From an uncultured Burkholderiaceae bacterium (GTDB lineage Bacteria; Pseudomonadota; Gammaproteobacteria; Burkholderiales; Burkholderiaceae): DNA of 19,529 nt. The position numbers and the translations under genes were made by a program. The notes below the pieces were generated by a model. That model worked only from the letters and a program-made list of their open reading frames with translations. It was not told the origin of the DNA and made no database searches. Numbering within the stretch: the first letter of the stretch is position 1; each line of letters opens with the position of its first letter. Location of the stretch: NCBI GenBank assembly GCA_937871985.1, contig CALMPB010000181.1:1-19529 (forward strand). Reading direction: 5' to 3'. Positions 1-6,822 of the stretch are shown piece after piece.

Positions 1-49
1 AATGCTGATCGCGATCATCCCGGAATACTGATCCCCATGATCCCGGAAT
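1..49. repeat. 23-bp tandem direct repeats at the insertion-sequence end
   Basis: Two and a bit copies of a 23-base unit are visible. AATGCTGATC at 1-10 recurs as AATACTGATC at 24-33, and CCCGGAAT at 19-26 recurs at 42-49, each pair 23 bases apart. Regularly spaced repeats at an insertion-sequence end usually serve as transposase-binding sites; that role is inferred here. Confidence 0.6.
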
Positions 50-54
50 CCGCA
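1..54 (-). mobile_element. Terminal end of an IS21-like element
   Basis: Read on the minus strand from position 54, the sequence begins TGCGGATTCCGGGATC and carries repeats of ATTCCGGGAT. IS21-family elements end in TG...CA and have several repeated transposase-binding sites near each end, which fits. The junction with the interrupted tnpB frame falls at 54/55: downstream of it the tnpB protein is intact, and on this side it turns into unrelated residues. The rest of the element, including istA and istB, lies outside the window, so the family call rests on end structure alone. Confidence 0.55.
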
Positions 55-306
55 CCCGTCAGCCGCGGAGGGCCAGGGAAAACGGCCTCGCTCGAGGATC
101 TTGTAATAGAGGCAAAACCCTTGCCCGTCCCAGTAAAGCAGCTTCAGCCTGCCGCCGCGTCGTCCCCGAAAGGCGAATACGGCACCGCTGCTTGCCTGCT
201 GTCGCAGCGCTGTCTGGGCCAGCATGGCGAGACCCGAAATCCCTTTGCGCATGTCAGTGACGCCGCAAGCGAGATATACCCTTACGCCGGTTCCCGGTCC
301 GATCAT
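55..306 (-). pseudogene. tnpB: IS66-family accessory protein TnpB, truncated
   Basis: The start ATG at 304-306 overlaps the tnpA stop as ATGA. The frame encodes MIGPGTGVRVYLACGVTDMRK and later residues such as FRGRRGGRLKLLYWDGQG and the stretch FCLYYKILERGRFPWPSA, all typical of IS66 TnpB. Family members are about 115 residues long; this copy keeps 84 before the IS21-like end, after which the frame stays open to position 1 and adds unrelated residues. TnpB is needed with TnpA and TnpC for IS66 transposition, although its biochemical role is unclear. The interruption should leave the element unable to move on its own. Confidence 0.8.
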
Positions 307-674
307 GCAGCTTCCACCGACCGGATGAGCCGGGTCAGGATCGCGCCTTCGATGCCGCTATCGAAGCGAAGGCGCCGTCCTTGCGCCAGACACAGCTCGA
401 CAACGGAGGGTGAAACCATCCGCTCCCCGCGCGCGGGCTCTGCGTTCAGCATGGGAGCGCCGATGTCGACCGGCACAAAGGTCGGCCCGACCGGCACCGG
501 CAGCAATCCTCGCTTTTTGAACTGACCGCGCCAATTATAGATCTGACTTCGTGATACATCGTAGCGCCGCGCAACGCGCGCCAATGTCTCGCCGTTCAGC
601 CCTACCGCGGCGAGGATCTCCAGCTTCTCCGCGTCCGCCCAATGACGCCGCCGTTCCCGCCCCAATATCTCCAT
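303..674 (-). CDS. tnpA: IS66-family TnpA (helix-turn-helix accessory protein)
   Basis: This 123-residue protein has an N-terminal helix-turn-helix at about residues 10-48, seen as WADAEKLEILAAVGLNGETL followed by ARVARRYDVSRSQIYNW. That matches the TnpA/Orf1 class of IS66 elements, which resembles the DNA-binding domain of IS3-family OrfA. The C-terminal part with GERMVSPSVVELCLAQGRRL is also usual for the family. It is followed by tnpB with a 4-base ATGA overlap, suggesting translational coupling. The gene looks intact, but its element is broken downstream, so it is probably a relic. Confidence 0.85.
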   Translation of the reverse strand: MEILGRERRRHWADAEKLEILAAVGLNGETLARVARRYDVSRSQIYNWRGQFKKRGLLPVPVGPTFVPVDIGAPMLNAEPARGERMVSPSVVELCLAQGRRLRFDSGIEGAILTRLIRSVEAA

Positions 675-749
675 CGACGGCCCTCGCTCTCGCTCAGGAC
701 GCCCATATCGACGTCCTTATGGACGTCTCTTAACCGCTCAACCCACCCT

Positions 750-779
750 CCGGCAGGCGGCCTCAGCCGTTCGGTTACG
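750..779 (-). repeat. Putative terminal inverted repeat of the IS66-family element
   Basis: The minus-strand sequence starting at 779 reads GTAACCGAACGGCTGAGGCC. It begins with the GTAA typical of IS66 ends and lies about 75 bases upstream of tnpA codon 675, where a left end is expected. The partner repeat is missing, so pairing cannot be confirmed. Confidence 0.5.
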
Positions 780-1040
780 ATCGCTTCCCGCGAAGCTTCG
801 CTTATCCGGGCGTCAAATGACGACGGGAATGGGCCGTGAAAAGACCGGCAGGTGTTGGGCGATGGGCAGAGCATAGCCGCCATTCCCGGCAACAGCCGGG
901 AGGGAGCGGCTGTCGACCAATTTATGCCGTTCTCCGACCTGCGCGAGAATGGCCGCTCTTGCCAGAACCCGCCATTGTCGTTTGATCGGGCGGCCTGATA
1001 GTTGTAGCCCACTCCCTACCATTTAGAATAAAGCCTAAAT
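780..1040. other. Region of 261 bases without a recognised gene
   Basis: Between the IS66 end and the methyltransferase gene I see no recognisable protein or RNA gene. It contains a perfect 7-bp GC-rich hairpin, TCCCGGC-AACA-GCCGGGA at 884-901, and an AT-rich 6-bp inverted repeat, ATTTAG/CTAAAT at 1021-1040, just beyond the methyltransferase stop codon. Neither is followed by a clear T-run, so neither is a convincing terminator. A minus-strand frame of 69 codons (813-1022) crosses it but resembles nothing I know. Confidence 0.5.
1021..1040 (-). terminator. Possible weak stem-loop after the methyltransferase gene
   Basis: ATTTAG and CTAAAT form a 6-bp stem around an 8-base loop, immediately after the TAG stop at 1041-1043 on the minus strand. 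The stem is AT-rich and no U-tract follows, so it would be a weak terminator at best. It is listed because it is the only structure at the 3' end of the six-gene cluster. Confidence 0.2.
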
Positions 1041-2174
1041 CTAGCTTATAGAGCGTTGCGGTTTCGATTGAGGAATGCGGTTTCGATTGAGGAATGCGGT
1101 TTTGCCTGGTTCTACAGCAGTATGCAGTGGAACTGCGGCAGGGAGTGCGGCCTTGGCGAGCAGTTCACGGAGCCGCAGCACCGTTATATATCGCGCGCAA
1201 CTGCCCACATACTGGGCTTCTAGCTTCGACCAATTGGATACAAGCCAATCGCGCAAACTCTCTAAATCAGACCGGTGCGGTGCTTGGACGGCAATCACGC
1301 AATCTGAGAGGACGACCTCGGTGCAATCCTCCAGCCAACAAATCTTCGAACTAGTTGGGCGTCCCACCCGGGGTATTAAAATGGCAGGCCCCGTTACAGT
1401 GCGCTGGCCCGCGATGCCCCCGCGTGTCAATGTGACGTGGCCGTCCACTAGTTCGGTGCTGTGCACAAATGCCGGTGCTCCCGTATCGCCGGACGGCGTT
1501 GCCGCCGGAAGTGCGCCGCGAACCACGATCCAGCGTAGGTCTTGGGACGCATTGCTCTGCACGACCCTGAGCTTGCGCATCTGCGGCCGGCGCTTGAGCA
1601 TAACGAAAACAGTATGCACTGAGCAGTTAGTGAAGAGATTGATCTCGCCCTCGCCCAGCAGTTGAAGGTCGTAGAGACGGTTCAGCGCGCGGCGCGCGAG
1701 CGCATCCTTCTCGCTGGTCAGGCAGGAAGATGGCAGGATCGCAACGATTGCGCCGCGCGACGCAACATACGGTAGCGTTGCGGCCACGAACGCCATAGCG
1801 GCGCTGCATCCCAGGGTCTCGCCTCCAATCTCGGCTTGCATTTTGGAGCTACCGCGGCACGAGAAAGGCGGATTGATGAAGACCAGATCGATGGCCTCGC
1901 CGAGAGTGCTAAGCAGTGGACTTCGGGCCCGCGCTGCGGGCGACAGGAAATCGCATAGGTCACTCTGGAAATCTGGGAGCCGCGCGGAGACCCGCTCTAT
2001 TGCGTCGCTGTCAATATCGGTCCCGTAGGCCTGGGCCCGGGGCCAGCGCTCCCGCATGGCAGTGATGAGCGAGGCGTCGCCCACCGCGAAATCGGCGATT
2101 GAGCGAGGCTCTCTGATCTTGAGGCCGGCGACGATGCTCCGCGCGATGTTGAGCGGTGTGTAGTGCTTATCCAT
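1041..2174 (-). CDS. N6-adenine DNA methyltransferase
   Basis: This predicted S-adenosylmethionine-dependent DNA methyltransferase has 377 residues from the chosen start. Motif X-like residues are at the N-terminus (MDKHYTP), motif I is DFAVGDASL at about 28-36, an acidic post-motif I is TDID at 52-55, and catalytic motif IV is NPPF at 101-104, which marks amino-methyltransferases acting on adenine. The C-terminal half probably holds target recognition. The ATG at 2172-2174 is preferred over one six codons upstream because it overlaps the preceding gene's stop as ATGGATAA and gives the usual N-terminus. It is the last gene of the minus-strand cluster. No restriction subunit is adjacent, so it probably marks self DNA for, or works with, the ATPase and phosphoribosyltransferase-like proteins (inference). 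The C-terminus is altered by a 19-bp tandem duplication. Confidence 0.8.
   Translation of the reverse strand: MDKHYTPLNIARSIVAGLKIREPRSIADFAVGDASLITAMRERWPRAQAYGTDIDSDAIERVSARLPDFQSDLCDFLSPAARARSPLLSTLGEAIDLVFINPPFSCRGSSKMQAEIGGETLGCSAAMAFVAATLPYVASRGAIVAILPSSCLTSEKDALARRALNRLYDLQLLGEGEINLFTNCSVHTVFVMLKRRPQMRKLRVVQSNASQDLRWIVVRGALPAATPSGDTGAPAFVHSTELVDGHVTLTRGGIAGQRTVTGPAILIPRVGRPTSSKICWLEDCTEVVLSDCVIAVQAPHRSDLESLRDWLVSNWSKLEAQYVGSCARYITVLRLRELLAKAALPAAVPLHTAVEPGKTAFLNRNRIPQSKPQRSIS
1057..1094. repeat. 19-bp perfect tandem duplication at the 3' end of the methyltransferase gene
   Basis: TGCGGTTTCGATTGAGGAA occurs twice head to tail (1057-1075 and 1076-1094) and is followed by TGCGGTTTT. Because 19 is not a multiple of three, it shifts the last codons. 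With one copy the protein would end NRNRNAL followed by TAA; with two it ends NRNRIPQSKPQRSIS. This looks like a recent replication slippage event. Confidence 0.9.
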
Positions 2175-3132
2175 CGTCGCCGTCCGGACCATTGTCGTTC
2201 AGGAATTCGGACACCGAGTAGACATGGCAATGGGCCTTACCGACGCTGCGCTTGGGCTGCCTCTTGGCGTGATCATAGACGAGCTCGATCGGACGGTCCG
2301 AACTCAGCGCCCGGATCACCGCACCGAGGGCATGCGGCTTGGTGCCGATCAGTCCGATCTTAAAGAAGTGTCCGTCCGGATAGGCAGCAAAGACGTCATC
2401 AAGTGTGTAGGCAAGGCTGAACGGACAGTTGGCCCGCGCGTATCGTACATTGCGATAGGCTTGGGTGCCGCGCAGTGTGATGATGTTCGACTGAAACGTG
2501 AAGAAGGGATACTCGGCTCGAAATCCTGGAATGCCTATGATGGGATGAATCTGGCCGCCATGCGGCTGGACCTCCTCGGTCAGATGCGCCAGCCGGCCAC
2601 CTTCGAAGCCCAGCAGCGGGATGAAGCAGACCTTGTCTTCATCCGGTTCGGCAAGGCTGGCGAACAACGGAAGCGGCGCGATGCCGAGCGTTCGCTCGCT
2701 CAAATCGAAGAGGTCGTTTTCGCGCGGGCTGCGACTGTAGGAATAGTCGCGCGGCTCCACATAGACGACGCGCAGTTCGATGCGCATCTCCACTGCCACG
2801 CGAACCAGTGGAATCCAGACATGGTGGGAAAGCCCGGTAATATCGAGATAGAGCAGCCGATCCCGATGGGGCGCCAACATCGCAGCGAGCCGGTCACGGC
2901 TGCGCAGCAGAATCTGGTCTTCGTCATCGTTGGCGATGGTGATGGCGGATCGGCCGCTCTCCTTCAGCTGCAGGAAAATGGTATCCGGAGCGCTCTGCCG
3001 CCATTCGAAGACGTGGCCGCCCCGATCCTCGACTCCAGTCCCGAATACATAGAGGCTCCCAGGTTCAGGTCTGAACCGCTGAGGATCTTCATATTCCGTC
3101 GTGAAAAGCGCCCTGTTACGCAGTGCCAGCAT
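2167..3132 (-). CDS. Unrecognised 321-residue protein, possibly Rossmann-like, in the PRTase/ATPase/methyltransferase module
   Basis: I do not recognise this family with certainty. The ATG at 3130-3132 is chosen because it overlaps the upstream ATPase gene by 17 bases; an in-frame extension upstream would bury the start inside that gene. The protein is soluble-looking, with no signal peptide or membrane segment. Two blocks stand out. Residues 93-127 (LLYLDITGLSHHVWIPL, then VVYVEP) look like a beta strand ending in D-x-T-G followed by a helix. Residues 258-288 contain KIGLIGTKPHALGAVIRAL and ELVYDH. Small-residue loops after strands and a G-T-K-P motif are reminiscent of Rossmann-like ligand sensors such as CARF domains, but this is a weak analogy. 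It overlaps the methyltransferase start by 8 bases, so the two are probably translated together. Confidence 0.7.
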   Translation of the reverse strand: MLALRNRALFTTEYEDPQRFRPEPGSLYVFGTGVEDRGGHVFEWRQSAPDTIFLQLKESGRSAITIANDDEDQILLRSRDRLAAMLAPHRDRLLYLDITGLSHHVWIPLVRVAVEMRIELRVVYVEPRDYSYSRSPRENDLFDLSERTLGIAPLPLFASLAEPDEDKVCFIPLLGFEGGRLAHLTEEVQPHGGQIHPIIGIPGFRAEYPFFTFQSNIITLRGTQAYRNVRYARANCPFSLAYTLDDVFAAYPDGHFFKIGLIGTKPHALGAVIRALSSDRPIELVYDHAKRQPKRSVGKAHCHVYSVSEFLNDNGPDGDDG

Positions 3133-4987
3133 AATGCCCTTCAAACAGACGGAGTTGGGTTGGAAGCGGCTCGTCGGTCTCGCGGCCCTGTCCAACGAGC
3201 GTCGCCTTGATCGTGTCCCGCGGCTGGTGGACGAACCCCAGAATATCATCGGCAGTCAGGCAGATTTTGCGCTTCTTGCGGTGACTAAACACGAAAAATG
3301 GCGCGAAGATGGGATGCATCGAATAGTCGAATGCGCGCATGTCGTTTTGCGTGGACAATTTGTTGCCGACGCTGCGGACCAACGCCAGCTGCATGACGGC
3401 GGCGACGAGAAGTTCATTCAGTTCTTCCGGCATGGCGGCGGTATCGCTGAGGTAGAACTGGTTCTGCTCAGGGGCATGCCCCTCGGGATTGAGGGCCATC
3501 ACCTCGAACACGCGGCCCAGCCCCAAGAGCAGCTTGGTAAGGTGTGCTCCATTCTTGCTGCCTTCGAGCTCGAATAGGTTCTTCCGCCCAACGCTTTGCG
3601 CCGCCTGGGTTTGCACCTCATAGCTCACGGGGCTCATGTGGCCCGATGCATCCCTCTCCTGCGCCTCGTGCAGTTGCAGCGTTTGATCGACAAGCTCTAG
3701 GAGATAGCGAATATTGGATGACGCCAGTAACAGAAACGTCTTCCAACCCGCATAATATTTCCGGATACCAGTCTTCCCGCGCTTGATCGTGAACAAGATC
3801 GCATGCTTGTAATTATCGTAGCGATCGCTCCATTTCTTCGGATAAAGGTCCCGCTCCGTCATGACCTGTGACAGCGTGCTCTGCTTCGATGCACTCCAGA
3901 ACTGGACGAAATAAAGCTCGAGTGGGCTCATCTCCTCGACAGCACCGCGCCATTTGCCATCGTCGAGCTGGGCGAGGCTTTGCCGCATGTTGGGGATAAG
4001 GGCGCTGACGCCAAGATGGACAGCCTCCTGCTCGTCCGTCAGCGTCGGCAGAAGAGCCTCGACCTGCAGCTCCTCCCGCGGAATGTCTGCGTAGATCGTA
4101 CGCAGCCGGTGTTCGCATACCCGTTTGGCAAACGCGCTGAACGTGTCGTCGTCGAGCTTTTCGGCGATGTCGATGCGGACGAAATCGGCCGGACTATTGA
4201 GCTGCTCCTCGGCGCGCAGGGTCGAGCGCGTTCGCCAGCCGAGATCCTTGACGCCAATCTTGAACGTGTAGCCTCCGCCGGCATGCTTGATCAGCGTGTT
4301 GAAGACGATCTGTTGGTCCGCCGAGAAATTTTCATACTCATCGATGAGAAAGAAGAAATGCTTCCCCGCGAAATGAGGAAGAGCGGAAATCGACGTGAAC
4401 AACTCGTCGATCGGGGCGGCGTGCAGCGACAGTTTCGGTTTGTCGTCGGGGTTCATATTGTTAAGGTAAGCTTCGAATGTTATGCGCGAGCGGTCGAGGT
4501 CCTCCGCCAACTCGGCCACGCTCTCGCATGGCTGCAGGTGCAGGCTGATCGCGATCTTGCGGCAATCAGCCGCCGGTATGGAGATGGCGTCGGGCCGCTG
4601 GGCCGCGTACCAGAGCAGGAAGCGAAGGGCCTGCCCGCACAGCAGGATATTGAGATAGTGGCCAAAGAGCTGGCGCCAAACATGGTCCGTGAACTCTGGC
4701 CCGTGAAAGGCCGCGAGGCGGTTGGTGTTCGCCCTGTAATAGAAACCGTAATAGGGCCAGGTCTCGATAGCGCCAGCGAGTGCCAACCGTCCCTCATAGG
4801 ACAGTGAGCGCAGCACCGTCGTCTTGCCGGTACCCCGGCCGCCGATGAGGACGCACGGACGATTCGCCTCCAACTCGGGCACATAGGCCGGCTGGGTGAA
4901 GAATTCGAAGATATGCTCGCCGAGCCATTCGGCCTTGTAACTGCCGAACAGCTCGCTGCGCGATTTCAGGGCGGTGCTGTCTGCCAT
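3116..4987 (-). CDS. ORC/CDC6-like P-loop ATPase
   Basis: This is a 623-residue AAA+-type ATPase. Walker A is GGRGTGKTT at 49-57, and Walker B is FFFLIDEYENF with D216 and E217. The stretch before Walker A, with a F-x-x-P-x-Y pattern, an EL and RPCVLIGGRGTGKT, fits the ORC/CDC6-like STAND-type ATPases that I recall being described next to phosphoribosyltransferase-fold proteins in bacterial conflict systems (memory, not checked). The C-terminal region at about 480-590 could hold a winged helix. ATG at 4985-4987 is preferred to the GTG directly before it (4988-4990), as AAAGAG then lies at a normal ribosome-binding distance. It starts 3 bases after the phosphoribosyltransferase-like gene and overlaps the next gene by 17 bases. 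It is likely the energy-using sensor or remodeller of the module (inference). Confidence 0.75.
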   Translation of the reverse strand: MADSTALKSRSELFGSYKAEWLGEHIFEFFTQPAYVPELEANRPCVLIGGRGTGKTTVLRSLSYEGRLALAGAIETWPYYGFYYRANTNRLAAFHGPEFTDHVWRQLFGHYLNILLCGQALRFLLWYAAQRPDAISIPAADCRKIAISLHLQPCESVAELAEDLDRSRITFEAYLNNMNPDDKPKLSLHAAPIDELFTSISALPHFAGKHFFFLIDEYENFSADQQIVFNTLIKHAGGGYTFKIGVKDLGWRTRSTLRAEEQLNSPADFVRIDIAEKLDDDTFSAFAKRVCEHRLRTIYADIPREELQVEALLPTLTDEQEAVHLGVSALIPNMRQSLAQLDDGKWRGAVEEMSPLELYFVQFWSASKQSTLSQVMTERDLYPKKWSDRYDNYKHAILFTIKRGKTGIRKYYAGWKTFLLLASSNIRYLLELVDQTLQLHEAQERDASGHMSPVSYEVQTQAAQSVGRKNLFELEGSKNGAHLTKLLLGLGRVFEVMALNPEGHAPEQNQFYLSDTAAMPEELNELLVAAVMQLALVRSVGNKLSTQNDMRAFDYSMHPIFAPFFVFSHRKKRKICLTADDILGFVHQPRDTIKATLVGQGRETDEPLPTQLRLFEGHYAGTA

Positions 4988-4990
4988 CAC

Positions 4991-5899
4991 TTAGCTCTTT
5001 CGCACCAGGGGCCACCATCCGTTCTGAGACCAATGCATAAGCGGGATAGTGGCATCAGGGACCGAATGATGGAATGCTAAAGATAGACCAAGGCGATCGA
5101 CGCCGTGGAGATCACGGCGAGAGCCGTCGGCGGGTATGCCCGCGCGCAGGCTTGCCCGCCGGATGAACGCCGGACCCGATGTCACCATGTCGGATGGCCA
5201 TACGAGCGATTGGGGATGGAACACGCTGTAGCGCTCGGACAGGAGGTTGCCTGGACTGACATCAAGGTGGGGCGCGTGTGTGTGGATCTGTCCGAGCCCA
5301 TGTTCGGTGCAGATCGTCGGGCAATAGTAGGCGCGGCTGTCCGGATGCTCGCGGAAGAATGCATCGTAGCAATCCCGGCGACCGCCGGCTTCGTGGCGCC
5401 AGGTGCTGATCAGCTGCTTACCCGATCCGACGAAATCGTCGACGAGGAGAAGTGGACGCGACGAATCGGCACGAAGGGCCGCGAGCGCTTGCTCGTTCGA
5501 AAGAATCTGGGCTTCATCGAAGCCCAGAATGTCGCGTGCCTTGCGAGCGAACAGATGGCCGCTGTCGGTGCTGTGCGGAGATTCGCCCGTCACGTGACTG
5601 ACGATCGCGCGATCGCAAAAGTGTGCCCAGGCCCGGGACCGGCTCGCAGCGCCGGTCGCGACGAGATTGCTCAGATTCTGAAAGGCGGCCGTCAACAACT
5701 GGTCGACCAGGGCGTCAGAGAAAAACATGAAACTATTGAGCAAATGGAGCGCGAAGGCTTGCTCGTCGTCATCAAAATTGGACAGCCATTTTTCTGGATT
5801 TAGGCGCGGCGTCAATGGCCAGACCTGAAAATCGGAAAAGGCCTTGCATTTGTTGAGCACGAGGTCGCGGCTCAGTTCGGTCGAGGGCTGCGTGGGCAT
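4991..5899 (-). CDS. Phosphoribosyltransferase-fold protein (PRTase-like)
   Basis: This 302-residue protein has a clear PRPP-binding-loop signature, LLLVDDFVGSGKQ at 150-162, with the acidic pair D154-D155 and the G158-S159-G160 turn of type I phosphoribosyltransferases. An upstream helical region (about 40-100) and a C-terminus ending in IPLMHWSQNGWWPLVRK complete it. I recall this architecture from bacterial proteins annotated as PRTase-like or PRTase-CE that pair with ORC/CDC6-like ATPases, as here. A plain purine or pyrimidine salvage role is unlikely, since the usual flanking domains are absent and the neighbours are defence genes. The substrate is unknown; nucleobase, nucleotide or nucleic-acid modification are all possible. 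It lies 72 bases after the HNH gene and 3 bases before the ATPase start codon. Confidence 0.75.
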   Translation of the reverse strand: MPTQPSTELSRDLVLNKCKAFSDFQVWPLTPRLNPEKWLSNFDDDEQAFALHLLNSFMFFSDALVDQLLTAAFQNLSNLVATGAASRSRAWAHFCDRAIVSHVTGESPHSTDSGHLFARKARDILGFDEAQILSNEQALAALRADSSRPLLLVDDFVGSGKQLISTWRHEAGGRRDCYDAFFREHPDSRAYYCPTICTEHGLGQIHTHAPHLDVSPGNLLSERYSVFHPQSLVWPSDMVTSGPAFIRRASLRAGIPADGSRRDLHGVDRLGLSLAFHHSVPDATIPLMHWSQNGWWPLVRKS

Positions 5900-5971
5900 T
5901 GATCAGGCTCTGCAACGTCAGGTTGGAAGGGTCGTTATGCGAATGTTGCGAGCGCGTGCTCGGCGCAGGCG

Positions 5972-6820
5972 TCATGAACGGTCCCGGCCCGCGGGATCGG
6001 CGGACCATAACCGCACGAATGCCCTGATGCAGCCGGCATGTGGATAGCTGGCGGATCCGAAGACCGCCTGCTCCGGAGGAGGAAGGGGATGGACAAAATC
6101 GTTTCCCCGCCTCAGCAGCGCGGTACCGACAACGCTGACCATCCGCGCCCGCTCAAGATGGAGAAGGTCGCGGCCGTTCAGGTCGAAAAAATCGATCATG
6201 ACCTGTCCTCGGCGGCGGCGGGCGTCGTCCTGGGCTGCGGGAATAGCTGTCGTGGCGTCGAATGTGATCAGCGCTTGCGGATCTTCGTCCGCCTCACCGA
6301 TCGGATAGCAGAGATAGGGTTGCTCGTCGGCGAGCGCCCTGCGAGCATCTTCGAGGCTGGTCCCGGCGGCGGGCTGCTCCGCCCGCGGGCCGGCGATCGG
6401 AAAGAAATTGAGCTTTTGGATTGTGTTGCAGACCTTGCACGAAGCGGCGTAATTTTCGAGCTCATAGGCGAGCCAGTGATAGCCTCCGCCCTGAACGCCG
6501 GTCTGAAAGGTGTAGGTGAACCCGCCGTGCCGCACCGGGTCGGGCCAGGCCGGGACGGCATTTTTCGGCCGGTAGTGCTCAACGTCGAAGTCGATCGTGC
6601 CGTGATCCAGACCTTCGAGTTGGCGCTCGCAATAGGCGCATTTGTTATGCTGGAGGAGCATGAAGACCGGCTTGATCGTGCTCCAGATAGCGGATTTCTC
6701 GTTATAGGCACCAGCTTCGACGAGCTTCTTCGTGCGAGCGGCGGCCTTCACAATCCATCGCGGATCGATCTCGCCAATATCCTTGACGACCTGCGCGCCA
6801 TCATAGGGATAACGGATCAT
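5972..6820 (-). CDS. HNH endonuclease, Septu PtuB-like
   Basis: This 282-residue protein contains an HNH nuclease core. A zinc pair CAYC lies at 61-64, DVEHYRPK at 79-86 carries the likely catalytic H82, and NYAASCKVCN at 123-132 holds the second zinc pair C128 and C131. Spacing and context match the PtuB-type HNH partner of Septu and of retron-linked PtuAB effectors. It follows the ATPase stop codon with a 2-base gap (TGATCATG), so the two are almost certainly co-translated. It probably cuts DNA or RNA once the ATPase is triggered by phage. PtuB proteins are often nearer 200 residues; the additional C-terminal 80 or so, with no recognised motif, may adapt it to this partner. Confidence 0.8.
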   Translation of the reverse strand: MIRYPYDGAQVVKDIGEIDPRWIVKAAARTKKLVEAGAYNEKSAIWSTIKPVFMLLQHNKCAYCERQLEGLDHGTIDFDVEHYRPKNAVPAWPDPVRHGGFTYTFQTGVQGGGYHWLAYELENYAASCKVCNTIQKLNFFPIAGPRAEQPAAGTSLEDARRALADEQPYLCYPIGEADEDPQALITFDATTAIPAAQDDARRRRGQVMIDFFDLNGRDLLHLERARMVSVVGTALLRRGNDFVHPLPPPEQAVFGSASYPHAGCIRAFVRLWSADPAGRDRS

Positions 6821-6822
6821 GA

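Larger units (their letters stand above)
55..779 (-). mobile_element. IS66-family element, partial (tnpA plus truncated tnpB)
   Basis: The fragment carries a tnpA-like gene and the first 84 codons of tnpB in the usual IS66 order, joined by an ATGA overlap. On the minus strand the likely outer end begins at 779 with GTAACCGAACGGCTGAGGCC. IS66 terminal repeats characteristically start with GTAA, so 779 is taken as the terminus. The tnpC transposase and the opposite inverted repeat are absent, because the element is interrupted at 54/55 by an IS21-like end. No target-site duplication can be tested, since the other end is outside the window. Confidence 0.7.

Noticed and set aside
1..49. Short regularly spaced repeats considered as a CRISPR fragment
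   Set aside because: The 23-bp units are tandem without unique spacers, and they coincide with an insertion-sequence end.
602..1012. A 136-codon minus-strand frame crossing the IS66 end
   Set aside because: It spans the element boundary and overlaps tnpA in another frame; no domain is recognisable.
813..1022. A 69-codon minus-strand frame in the left gene-free region
   Set aside because: No recognised motif or clear ribosome-binding site; kept only as a remark on that region.
2224..3210. A 328-codon plus-strand open frame
   Set aside because: Antisense to the 321-residue gene, with no recognisable motif; the minus-strand genes overlap each other neatly at both ends, which supports that strand.
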